A stretch of 64,000 bases of DNA from Paragordius varius (taxonomy: Eukaryota; Nematomorpha), in assembly GCA_964247055.1 (NCBI GenBank), contig OZ176051.1, positions 12,400,001 through 12,464,000 of the forward strand, read 5' to 3'. The position numbers were made by a program, and so were the translations under genes. This document shows positions 11,251 through 22,826 of this stretch, in pieces (position 1 is the stretch's first letter; every line of letters begins with the position of its first letter). The notes beneath the pieces are model-generated. The model was not told where the DNA came from. It was given only the letters and a program-made list of their open reading frames with translations, and did no database searches.

Positions 11251-13790
11251 TCATGGACAAATTTTTAGTAGGCTGATCTGTCTGAGGATAAATTGATTGG
11301 AGATTGTAAGGTGAGTGTCATCTGCTAATTGTTTTGACCATCTTTTTCTGGGTCTGCTTGGGCCCAGGATGATTGTTTTCTCGAATTTGTTATTGTGGAT
11401 GACGTGGCCAAAGTAACCTAATCTCCGTTTTATCATTTAAAGTTTTGTAGTCTTAGAATTGATTTTGCGGATCCATGCATTAGTAAGTTTGTCCGTCTAT
11501 TTTTTAGCAAGTAGCATTTTCCGGATTTGCTCAAAAGCTTGTATAATTTTTTGGTCAGTTTCAAACCCAGCTTTCACAGCAGGTTGCGATTGGGAATATT
11601 ATGGTATTTTATATTTTTATTTTGGTAATTTTGTTATTTTTCGTAAATACCATATCTTGCGATATGATTTCATTTAAGTCCTGACTGTGCTGGTTTTCGA
11701 ATTTCAGGTGTTATATTATTTATTATTTTCTTCAGTTCCTAAATATATATAGTGTCTAATGTTTCTATACAGTGTTTGCCCATTTTGATTAAGCATGTGG
11801 CGTCATTTGATATGACTTGCCATGAGATTGGCTCTCAAGATGTAATATTTGCAGAAGGCGTTGTAAATCGTATCGTGTGTCAGCAAAAGGACGGTATCGT
11901 CCGTGTATTTAAAATTATTAATTATTTATCCGCCTAGTTTTACACCGATATGATTCTGAGTATCTAACTTGGACCAGATATGTTCGGTGTAGATGACCCT
12001 TGACGGGCGCCCCTATTTGGAGGAAACCAATCAGAGGTACCGTGTCCTGTTTGAAACATGCCTCAGTGTTGCTTATAAAGATTTTATTTATTATTTGAAT
12101 GAGGCCAGGTGTTGTGCCAATCCGAGGCTTCCCATACTGTGTTATAAATAAGCTTGTCAATTGCTTTTGTGTTATCAATAAAACAGAGATAAAATGGTTT
12201 GTTGTGTCAATTTTCCATGATAAACCTAAGGTTGCAGGTATATGGTGTCTGGAGCCTCTTCCCTTCCGAAAACCATCTTGATTTTGTGAGTCTCAACTTG
12301 GGATAATAATCCAAAATACAATATTTTGAATAATATTTTTGAGACTTGCGATATAAGCGCTATTGTTGGGTAGTTGCTGCATATTATAGGGTTGCCTTTG
12401 AATCGGTATAAGTAGAGATTTGGACCAATTGTTTGACCAGATGTCGGATTGAAAAGTTTTTTGATAAGCAATTGTAAGTGTTTTGAAATGTATAGTAATT
12501 CTATAGGGATGTCGTCATATCCCAAGACTTTGTTGCAAGGAAGGGATTGGATTGCAAGGGCCTCTCTTTATAGGATGAGTGGTTTATCTGTGGGGAGGTT
12601 TTAGGGAGAATGCTTAACGTTTGAGTCACTGTAGAGATTTTTTGTTTCCATCTGTTAATTATATTATATTTTTCAGTATATCCTATTGGAATCAAGTATA
12701 GGGTTTTTGTAAATAATTTTCTTGTCACAATAGTTTGTTTGACTGAGGTGAAATGTTTATACCTTTTTTATTTATATTTTCGATTTCATCGCAAAAATTA
12801 TCGTAATATGCGTTTATATGAATTTCTTGTTGGTTAGCAAACTCTTTATTTAATTTGTTATAAAGCTCTTTTGGGATTGTTTTTGGCTCTATGTCTTTTT
12901 TCGGCAATATCGAGGACAGCTGATAAAAGTTAAGTCATCTTTTTCTTTTGTTTCCAAATTAGAAGTTTTTGTGAAATGGTGTCAATTTTAGTTTTTATAT
13001 AATTCCAGCAGTCATTGGTGTTCGTTTATAGATTCCAGTGATGCAAAGCTGTTAGTTAGTTAGTTCTATTATAAATGTATATTTTTGTTTTTATTGTTAT
13101 TTTTGGCTTAATTTTGGCATTTAGGAGGTTATGATCCGGAACGATTTTTTTCATTATTTTGACCAATAATAATCGATTTTTATTCTTGTCTTTGATCTGG
13201 GCCAATCCTGGTATAGAATTTATTCGGTTAAGAAAAGTAGGAGTTTGATATAAATAAATTGTTAATGATACAAAATGAGTCAAAATTTAGATCAAGAAAA
13301 TCAGAGTATTCATAATTAATTTTCTTACTGGCGTTACGATTGCCCAATCTTTTACCACCGCAAACCCTTAGTATTGAGGAGATCCCAACTTTTTGGATCT
13401 CCTAAAATAATTAGAAATTTTGTTTTTACTTCTGATGTTGCAAATTGTAGATCGGAGTAAAATTTTATTATAGTACCTTCATCTGAAGTGCTTGTAGGTG
13501 CTTAGTGTATGATATTGATATCTATTGGTTGGTAGGGAGGCGTGATATATTTCAGTCAAAATGCGGTTTTTATAAATCCGCGTTATGGCAATTGCTTGGT
13601 CATTAAGAAACCTACGCCATTTTTCACGACGTCCGCGTTACCTGAATGATAAGAACAAAGTCATTATGTATATAAGTACCTTGATCTTTTCAATGGGTAG
13701 TCCATGTATTAAAATGTTTCTATTTACCATGGAATTTGTAATAAGGTTGTGCCCACGGACATTTCAGATACCTATATCGTTTTAATTACT
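11251..13790 (-). mobile_element. Decayed LINE (endonuclease, reverse transcriptase, C-terminal domain)
   Basis: Read on the minus strand, the order of a LINE ORF2 is visible. Endonuclease remnants at about 13620-13370 include NGVGFL, LAPTSTSDEG and FLIILGDPKSWD, the last in place of 'viiGDFNA'. The reverse transcriptase has NKVLGYDDIPIELL near 12540-12500, KGNPIICSNYPTIALIS near 12400, FIDNTKAIDKL near 12180-12150, RGARQGS near 12010 and YTDDTVLL near 11900 (in place of YADD). The C-terminal RRLGYFGHV followed by SRPRKRW lies at about 11430-11330. Numerous frameshifts and stops are present. The domain order and motifs fit an apurinic-endonuclease LINE of the Jockey/CR1/RTE range; the clade was not resolved. 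Confidence 0.85.
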
Positions 13791-14074
13791 TATTAGATTT
13801 GTTATAGGTTTGTTTCTTGGCTCCATGGGATATGTAAAGTTAAATCAGAGGTATGTAAGTGTGGAATATTTATGGATGAATAAAGAGTTTATGTTTACAT
13901 TAATTTAGGATAAAGCCTCCTAGTTGAAAATGTTTAGGGTGAAAAATATCTGTAATGTGATAGATTTAAATTAAGTTATGTTGGTGTTAAGAATTTAAGA
14001 TAAAAATTCGTTTTTCGTTTATCCAAAAAATCGTCAAATAAAATAAAAAAGGTAGGCATGCCAAGCCTCTACCT
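13791..14074. other. Intergenic, no gene seen
   Basis: AT-rich; may include the degraded 5' end of the LINE. Confidence 0.35.
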
Positions 14075-14556
14075 TTAACACTTGGATGCAACGCATTTAT
14101 TTCAGTCCTGATTCAAATTGGGGTAGTTTGCTACGCCAGACTTGTATAAAATTATATATTTTTAAAAAAATGTAATGAATTAAAACCATGGCAAAAGTTT
14201 GCACTCATATAACATTAATGAACCGAAATATACTAAAAAAATATTAGAAAATACTTGATATTACTTATTCAGAGGCAAAAACCAAAGGTAAAAATATATC
14301 CAACATTACATGTATGTATAACCTAAATGTAAAAATAATGCAAATTATACCACTTTTTCTGTTTATTCCATATAGTTTGATACGGGAACCTTTTCTCCAA
14401 AACTAAATTTTATTTAGATATTTTGATTTTTATATATATTTTTATCAGGATAGAAGCATAAATTTAAATTGGTACCGTTTTTTTCATTAGTTTTATTATA
14501 AATATCAATTTAAATATTGTCTGGGGTATTTAGATACCCCAATTTTGAAGTGTTAA
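14075..14556. mobile_element. TTAA-flanked MITE, copy 1
   Basis: It begins TTAACACTTGGATGC and ends with TTTTGAAGTGTTAA, so the termini are inverted TTAACACTT. TTAA boundaries suggest a piggyBac-type element, which is an inference. The right side has the hairpin ggggta-tttaga-tacccc at about 14523-14540. A second copy of the family is at 30003-30418 with the same 'aggatagaagcataaattta' and hairpin. Confidence 0.7.
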
Positions 14557-15952
14557 ATGAAAATATAGGTAAAAAAATAGGGTAACTAATAAAAAGGAAA
14601 AAAAGAACGGTTGTAAAATTCGACTAATAACGCGGCCATTCACGGTTTTGCAGGCATTGAAAGAATCTAAAGAAGTGGTTCTCAAAAGAAGGTTGGGGTG
14701 TACAAATTAGAGTGCGTGAAAATTTTGGGACGATTTAAATTTGCGACATACAAGTCGATTATATCTAATACATTCATTTTTAATTAAATAGATTATCAAT
14801 TATTTCTTGTGAAATATGTTCCAAAAACTCTTTGTTTACCTAAATCGTGAATTAAATTTAACCATAAATCTATTTACAGTTAAAACAAACACTCTTCCAA
14901 TAAAAACAGGACATTAGAGCTGAAATATGTTTCAATTATTATAAATCCCTTGGCTAATTTAATTATCGATTTCTAAAGAGGTTATATAGATATATTTTAA
15001 ATATGGAGATCTAACTTAATAAGTTTTTAAAATACTTATATATATAAAAAGCGCATAATCTATATATTATTTTGAATTTTCTTAATTATTTTCCTTATGT
15101 ATATATATATTTATGTGAAACTGGGCTCTCAATCTTGGTTCAAGAAAATTAAAATAAAAGGTTAACTGAGGCTGTCAGGCGCAAATTAACAAGATTTTAT
15201 GATATAAAAAAATATTTTATCAATTGCAGATACAAGGATTTCATAATAAATTCTCCAATTTTGCCGTTGTTTTTTGGGAGGGGAAGGGGGGTGTTTTATT
15301 TGGTGGGCATAAATGAAAAAAAGATAAGCATCTCTGATCCAAAGCATCATTTGTCGCTCTGCGTTACTCCAACCTTACTCATTTCCTGCCTAATATCTAT
15401 CTTGCTTGTCTGTTTTCTATTAAGTTAGGTATACTGTCCCATATGTACAATATTCCGCCCATCCACCCCTTCTTTAAACTCTTACGCATATGTGTAACCC
15501 ATTATCGGTTTCACACAGTGACAGTCATAAAACCATTACCGTCGTATAAATTTTTATATCTTAATATTCCTATGAAAGACTGACCTTTTCGTGAAGACAT
15601 TAAATGCATAAATTATTATTTTAATCGATTCCAAAGATGTTTGAATAAATTACCCTAATGGCCATAAAAGTGTATTTAAAATTGCCCTTATCATATTCAA
15701 TCAAGGAAATATGTTGTAATGTTAAGGAGTTTCTTTTAAAAAACTAATACCTTAATCCATCGCATTAGGAATGGGTGTGAAGTAAAAGGGACCCTTTCAC
15801 ACAATAATTATCATCTAAAATCAAAAACATGATATATATATATATCCAATTAGACGTTTAATAATTTTGGTTAACTACAATAAACCATATTATTGGGTAA
15901 AAGAATTAAATTTTTAAATTACTGGTAGAGAAATTTTAAAAAGGATTTAATT
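14557..15952. other. Intergenic, with one less AT-rich patch
   Basis: No gene was supported. Near 14672 'agtggttctcaaa' looks like a lone hAT terminus. The stretch 15320-15560 is noticeably less AT-rich than its surroundings but has no convincing open frame. Confidence 0.35.
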
Positions 15953-16530
15953 CTACAAGCGTGTCCTTCACTTCAAGTTGGTCCTGGACATATGTTGGTC
16001 CTTGGACACTTCAAGTTGGTCCTTGAACATTTCAAGTTGGTCCTGTGTCTATTTTGTTTTGTTTTTAACTTTTATCAACTAAATCGTATATAATCACCTA
16101 CATTATCGTTTTTAACATATTTTCTTTTATTTAACATAAATTTTAAATCTACAACTTTAATAATTGGGAAACCGTATATCTTTATTAATTTTTTTATTTT
16201 GGATATTTATAAGATTTTGACACGCGATTAAAAATATATAAGTTTTCTGGGTTATTATTTACAATATTTCATTAAAAACATTTAAAAGTTGATAAATTTG
16301 TTAAATTGGAAAAAAATTAGTTTGAAACAAAAAACAGGTTTTAGAACAAAATATTTTTTTAAATGAATAATTGTATAATAAATAAAGAAAATTAGGTTTA
16401 TTAATAAAAAATGCAAAAATTATGGTTAATCAAAATTTATTTAAGGACCAACTTGAAGTGTTCGAGGACCAACTTGCACTGTACAAGGATTAACTTCAAG
16501 TGTTCAAGGACACTCTTGAAGTGCAAATAG
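15953..16530. mobile_element. MITE with subterminal 'ggtccttgaacacttcaagtt' repeats, copy 1
   Basis: Left side: three or four head-to-tail copies of a motif of about 22 bp (caagttggtccttgaacattt). Right side: the same motif inverted three times, then the terminus cttgaagtgcaaatag/TA. It is homologous to the complete copy at 56665-57245. The extreme left terminus is degraded here. Confidence 0.8.
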
Positions 16531-17530
16531 TATATTGAAAAATCGAAAATAACTATTTTAGTATGATTTATTTTTATAAATAAAGAAAATTCATATAATT
16601 ATTTGTGGTTTGTCATATTTGTTTAAATCATTTACGATCAATTTTATATTTTATGGGGTCAAAATTTTAAAAAATGGATGACTTGATAATGGAATAAGTT
16701 TAATAACCACAACAGGGTACAAAATACTGCCCTTGACAAATTAATTTGTGGGTAAAATAACTTTATTTGACAATTAATTGAGAAAATATTGAGCACCCAA
16801 ACTGTACCCAACTTGAAACATGAAAATTTAAACAGGTTGCGCGATCGTATTTCAGAATGGTTACTAATGAATTGAAAATGTAAGTCAAATCTTACAAGTT
16901 TAAACATTTTTTATAAGCGGGTTGATAAAATATATATTGGTAACACATTAAATTATGGAAAAATATAGTAAAAAGATTTATTACGCAAAATATAAAAGGA
17001 TTATACAGGTTTGGAAGCTGAATATAAAGTTTGGTTGTCAATAAAAAAATTTAAAGAAAATGTATGGGTTTGTATGTTTCACATGTAAAATCTATTTTCA
17101 TGCTTTTCGGATTTGGGTATAAAATGTATACAATACTTGTGGTTAAAATTTTATCATTTTAAAAATTTTGGTATCTCTAGTTTTGTTATAGTAGATATAA
17201 TACATGTAAATGGTTTATATGGGTGTCATTTTAACTCTGCTAATATTATTTAATCCTATTTTATGCAATAATTAATATTAAAGAAATAAATTGAACCTAG
17301 ATATTATAGATTAATTAATCATATATAGTTAGTACGTTGACTGCAAGTTTGAAAGATGTTTTGTTTGTCTATATTTTTGCGAAATATATACTTTTTAAAG
17401 ATATTTGGTTGAAGATGATATAATAAAATAAAATTTAATTACACATAAAATATTAGAAGGAAAACAAAATGATACTGTTCCAAATTAAAGGCTTTTAAAA
17501 TAATAAGTATGTTTATATTAGGGTGGCGAA
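16531..17530. other. Intergenic, no gene supported
   Basis: AT-rich. A plus-strand run around 16790-16900 gives a short open peptide without recognisable similarity; it is not called as a gene. Confidence 0.35.
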
Positions 17531-17559
17531 TATGTTATTTACAAAGTATTGTGGATGAA

Positions 17560-17774
17560 AAATAGAAGACTGGATAAGGTACTAAATAATTAATAAATTT
17601 AATTGAAGCAATCAAATTTTAACTAGACTTTCTTAGCCCATTTGCGTCAATATATATTTATGTGCATAGAATACAATTATAAACAATTTTTATCCATATT
17701 TCACATGTTTTACAAATAATTTTAAAATTTAATATTTTAACTTATATTGCAATCAAAAAAAAGTAATTGATGTT
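17560..17774 (+). promoter_or_regulatory. conserved upstream block of 7TM gene 2
   Basis: It matches the upstream block of the paralogue at 982 in order: 'gataaggtacta', 'ttaataaattta', 'tttttatccatatttcacat' and 'caaataattttaaa'. Whether this is functional or duplication carry-over cannot be told from two copies. Confidence 0.45.
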
Positions 17775-18659
17775 ATGAAATTTTTTTTTATAATCTTAAA
17801 CACGATTTCAATTATAGGATTTCTTATTGTGATTATATATCTCGGTTTTCATTATAATGGAAAACTTTGGTGGACATCTAAAACATTTGTTTGCTACATA
17901 ATTTTTATAAGTTTGCATGTAATCAATTTCGTGACAAAGATATATGCAAAAACTATTCCACTTAATATATTAATATTTATTCGACAGACAATTTTGGTTC
18001 TTATGGCTATACCCAAATTCATCATTGTAAACGATGTAATGATGAAATGCATTTCGTTCAAGTCGAAGACATTTAGACGTATGCTCGGTTTACCACTTAT
18101 ACCATTGGCAATAGTTGTTTCCACAATAGTGGCCACATTTATACCACCAAAGATATTAAGTATTAAATATAAAAATTTACAAAATCCGATTCTCCAAATA
18201 ATCATTAGGACTCTTTTTCTTACACGTTTTGTATTATGTATCATTTCCGTTATAGCGTTATTATTAGCGGTCATTCTTTTGTTTAAAAAAAAGAGGGCCT
18301 TAAAAAGGGTAGGAAGCATGCCATTAACTAAAGACATTTTAACGAGAATGGAATCAATTCCACACATATCCACTATTAATGTCAAAGCAGGTCGCAATGA
18401 CAGAACAAATAATAATAATATATCGGCAATGACTAAAAATAGGATACAAAGATATCTCCATGCCAAAAAGGACACTACACTTTTGATAGTGTTATCCGTG
18501 GGCTATATAATGAATGCCGTTCTATATTTTTACCTTATTTTCATCTCTTTTAGTAGTAAAAATATAGTGTTATCATTACTATACAATCTGGATATTTTAT
18601 TTGCTATATTACTAGACCCCCAAAAGGAAAATTACGCTAGAAACTTTCAACGCCCATAA
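17775..18659 (+). CDS. Predicted seven-pass membrane protein, paralogue 2
   Basis: This 294-aa single-exon protein is collinear with the protein at 982-1863, with the same seven hydrophobic segments. The blocks LGFHYNGKLWWTSK, KFIIVNDVMMKCISFKSKTF, IIRTLFLTRFVLCIISVI and LLYNLDILFAILL are shared. Differences concentrate in the loop between segments 4 and 5 and in the 5-6 loop (ISTINVKAGRNDRTNNNN). The start is ATG with an AT-rich leader. It is in the same orientation as, and about 16 kb from, its paralogue, with transposons between. The function is unknown; a receptor-like seven-pass protein is a topology-based inference only. Confidence 0.75.
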   Translation: MKFFFIILNTISIIGFLIVIIYLGFHYNGKLWWTSKTFVCYIIFISLHVINFVTKIYAKTIPLNILIFIRQTILVLMAIPKFIIVNDVMMKCISFKSKTFRRMLGLPLIPLAIVVSTIVATFIPPKILSIKYKNLQNPILQIIIRTLFLTRFVLCIISVIALLLAVILLFKKKRALKRVGSMPLTKDILTRMESIPHISTINVKAGRNDRTNNNNISAMTKNRIQRYLHAKKDTTLLIVLSVGYIMNAVLYFYLIFISFSSKNIVLSLLYNLDILFAILLDPQKENYARNFQRP

Positions 18660-21600
18660 AGATCACAAGAATATGAAATTCAATTATAATATTTTAATAA
18701 GAAAAACAAATCTATTTAGATAATATTTTTTAATATATGGAAATTTTTAGTCGATTCAATGTATTTATATTTTTAACCATGTCTTAATTAACACTCAATA
18801 CAACGTTTATGTGGTTTTTAATTCCTAACTCACACCCTGATTTACTGTTTTTTAGTATTTTTGCAGTCCCTAGCTTCTACGTCATATTCCTTTTTATACC
18901 CCCTAAAATAAAAATGCCCTTTTAGGAATTTACCAGTTGCCTCAACCAGAAAATAAGAGTAATGAGGTTAACGATCAATTTAAGTTTTGAAGATGGATTT
19001 GGATATTGAAACCAGAACCAGGTTGTTTTCAAAAATAATTTGAAAAGAAAATATATTTTTGAACAGGTTCTAGGTATATCTATTGTTCTCTATTTATGAA
19101 TCATATTTGACATCAAAAAGTTTTGGGATAATGATTAATAAAATTTAACGGGTTGACAATGTAGAAAAAAAGCTATTTTAGTTTTTCTGCTATTAGCCAT
19201 CAAAAAATCGCATTCTTGTGGCACATTAGGTCGAATAAAATTTATACAACGGAGAAAACGCGCCAATAAAATTTTATTTGAGAATAAAATATATGATTTT
19301 CCTAAACGCAAAATATTATCGATAAAGATTATAAAAAGTTCAGAGGGTCCAGTACAAAAAATAATGCTAAAAAATGCACTTTGTCGTCATATTCGAATCC
19401 AAAAAATTTAAAATGCGGTGTACTACAATAGATTTGATAAAAGAATAAGCATTTTGTGAAAAAATAAATTATTGATTACAATCGATAACTCTAAATTTAT
19501 ACATAATAAATATCTTATTTTAATAACTTAAAAATATTAAAAAAATCCTTTATAAATATCTTATTTTAATAACTTAAAAATATTAAAAAAATCCTTATTC
19601 GACAACTCCCCTAAAATATATTTAACTATTTTATTCTATATTTATGAAAAAACTAATAAACATCAAAATCCAAATTACAAAATTATTATTTATTGAAAAC
19701 ACATAAAACCTCATTGATTTATACTTTTTAGCATTTTGTTATACTTGTTCCAAGATAATAAATTTTAAAATAATTTCCTCAAAAATAATTTTTTTGCCAG
19801 TACTTTAAGAATCGTGCAATAAAAATCTTATCTGGCACTAAAAGTTGGCAATGTATAGGTCGTTAAATACCGTTTCCACATGCTTCAAAAAAAATGAAAA
19901 ACTCTCAACATAATTTTGCCAAAAATTAGTTTTTTCTATGTCTTATAATTTTTCATACATAATTTATCATACACTTGTAATTCTTATCGCGCATCTCGAT
20001 ATTTTTGTGTATATATTAAATAAATTATCCCATTTTAATATATAGTATCAAAAAATCTTATCGTATAACTCTATATTACAAAGCATCTACCATAAATAAA
20101 GCAAGATTGTCTTAAATTACACATAATTTTTAAACCCTAAAGGACACCATAATACTGATGATCATAATTTATTAAAATATATATTTAATTGTATCTAGAT
20201 ATTTTATACCCCCGATTTTCACTGAGCGACAACTAAATTGTTGTCTCATTAAGATTATGATAAAAGCAAAATAATTGATTAGAATTTTTCATTTTTTTCA
20301 GAGAACCACTTATAATTAAAAGTAAAAAATCGCACTTTCGGCCAAGTTTAAATCAAAAATCTTGCAATGAGGCGGTAAAAAATCAAAATTTTTATCTTAT
20401 TTATTAACTTTTATATAGAGTATACCCATTAACCAAAGCGGAAGTAGTGTGTAATTTTGACAAATGCTACAGTATACAATTTGTGATAATTTTTTATTTA
20501 AACATTTTAAGGATTACAACTCCAAATCGTGAGTAATTTAAGCTATTCATTTTTGCTTTTGGCCTAAGCTGCCTAATTTAAAAAACTATGTTGATAAATA
20601 TCTCCATAAAATTCATGGAAAATTATATTTTATAAAAATTGACGGTTTTGTTAATACTATAAGATACTTCCGCTTGGGTGCAGATACTTTCTTTCCCATA
20701 TACATATTGGTTAAACTTAGTAAATAGTAAATTGAAAAATAGTTTATCGTATAATCGCAGCTTTCTTAAATAAAATTAGCGCAAATGTTTGGTTTTTTAA
20801 CGTCTTTCAATGAATTATTTAAAATCTAAAATCTTAATCAATAATGCGTTTAGGAATATCTTTATGGATTAACTAAAATTAAGCCGACCTCTATTGATAC
20901 GAACGGACCTAAATTGTTTTCTAGTACAATAACCACATTTATCATTTCGATATACAGCAAAAATTTAGCTATCGGTTAAAATATAATTTAAAACAATATT
21001 TTTTGATATGAACCATTTATTATTTTTTCGATAACTCCCTTCATTATCAAAGTTCAGCTTGCCAAATTAATTTATCGATTCATTTCAAAATATTTGTAAA
21101 CTTAACGCTGATTTCTAAATCTGGGGTCGCAAGTAATTCATTGTTTCGTAAAATGGATGAATCAGAATGCTTGTGATTGCACATGAGATTATATTTTAAA
21201 TAATATTTTTCTAAAAAACAATCTAAATTGGATTTTGGGGGCGTCCAGGGACCTCTAAAAATTTGTCCCTTTTGCCAACTATTTTGATCACATATGTAAG
21301 TTGTTTTGGGGTCATTAGTATTGTCATTGGTATTTAAGAGTTTATATTCTTTGGATTCAGTAGTATGATCTGTGATAAAAAAAATATAGTAAAATATTTG
21401 TTTATGTGGTTCATATGTTTAAAGCCTAAAGTTTGGAAATCCTTGAGAAAATTGTGTTGTCACAGAATTAGGCTGGTAGAGTTAGTAAACATATTTAAAC
21501 GAGTTGATGGCAATTAAAACATATCAAAACATACCTTTCTAAGTGATTAATGTGTAAAAACGAGCATGATCGATTTAAAAAATTGATGGGTATGTAAACA

Positions 21601-21942
21601 TATAATTAAAATAACAAAATAAAATATAAAATTAAATTATTAGAACTTAAAAACAGTCAGCAACCGGATCTTGAGAAAAAAATATAAAAAACTCCTGTGC
21701 CCTATACTTATAAAATATTTCGCAGTGAACGATATTTGTTAACACAAAATTATTTTTTGTGAAAGTTATTTTTTAACGAGGAATATTTTATATATTTGAT
21801 CTTTGCGATATCATTTTTTAAAACAGGGTACATGGTGTAACTTTAAGAATCAATTTGAAGTTTAAAGTATAATTTAAAAAATCCAAAACTCCTTGGATAA
21901 TATGAATTATGTTTCAAAAAATAACGCCAAAATTCAAGTAAT
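18660..21942. other. AT-rich intergenic, no gene seen
   Basis: About 3.3 kb without supported genes. It contains the accaggtt-type motif near 19010, a segment at 19160-19245 similar to 47040-47120 (shared 'tttttctgctattagcca' then 'gcacattag'), and a short tandem duplication at 19507-19598. A palindromic gacaac..gttgtc stem is near 20227-20247. Confidence 0.4.
19507..19598 (+). repeat. Perfect tandem duplication, 46-bp period
   Basis: Two adjacent copies start at 19507 and 19553 ('taaatatcttattttaataa...') with no difference visible over the unit, which implies a recent duplication. Confidence 0.9.
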
Positions 21943-22371
21943 GTGAGAAAATCATTATACCTAATTGGCGTTAGACCTACTATAACTTATGCTTGCGAAA
22001 CATGGCAAATAAGTAAAACACAGGAAAATATGCTGGATAATATGGAACAAAGAATGATAAATACATTTAAGCGAACAATCTCTCATGATAAACAATTCCT
22101 ACCAATTTCAAAATATATTCAAATCCGTAGACTTGGCTATTACGGTCACATTCAAAGATTAGATAACGATAATTGGATTAAATATATAACAAACCTTAAG
22201 CCAAACAAACAAAACAGAGTTGGTCGTCCAGCAATAACATGGGACAAAAACAGTACCCAAGACCTACAGGCCAAAAACATAAAAGCCGGGGACTGGTTGA
22301 ACAAAAAATCCTTCAATGCAATGACCAAACACCTAAACCCCGTCACGACGGGATGCCAAGGGACCCCTTGA
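21943..22371 (+). pseudogene. LINE ORF2 C-terminal fragment
   Basis: The frame reads ITYACETWQISK, then MEQRMINTFKRT, IRRLGYYGHIQRL and VGRPAITWDK. These are the consecutive C-terminal blocks of non-LTR retrotransposon ORF2 ('YG.E.W', 'E.R..R.I', 'RRL.Y.GHV.R', 'GRP...W'). The fragment is open for about 140 codons, so it is younger than the LINE at 11.3-13.8 kb, but the RT and endonuclease are absent. The annotated first codon is a TTG-type start of the open frame and not a true start. Confidence 0.82.
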
Positions 22372-22826
22372 CAACAGATATCTATCTGCGTTATTCCAAA
22401 ATTAAAATTATATTTGATTGATTTTTTCTATTTATGCCGTATGTGATAAAGAAAAACTATTATATCAACCGTCAATTAGAAATATTGTAATATAAATACT
22501 TTTACTAACAAAGCTGTTTTTATTAGTAACTATGAAAATTGGCTTAATTATATAATTTTGAGACAGCTGGAAAGAACTGGCTATAAAATGGAAATAGAAA
22601 AACATCCTCTGCCGACATGCCTCGTTAAAGCAAGGATTGTTTATTTTATATTATTTACGATATAAATAACTAAAAAAATGATTAAATTATACCCGGTTCG
22701 TTTTGGTTCGTTTGTATTGCAATCTTTTTACTTAATAAACTGAGATTGTATTGGAAAGTGGCCTCTAAGACAACCGAAGTAATATTGTTTAAATCTGATT
22801 GTTTAGCCCTCCATTCAACAAGAGAA
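22372..22826. other. Intergenic between LINE fragment and NGLY1 3' end
   Basis: No gene seen. It presumably holds the NGLY1 3' UTR on the minus strand. Confidence 0.4.

Noticed and set aside
12099-12281. Plus-strand frames within 11.4-13.8 kb
   Set aside because: The region reads as a LINE on the minus strand, so plus frames are shadows.
16659-16907. Possible small gene on either strand
   Set aside because: No start context, no recognisable motif and no splice-consistent extension.
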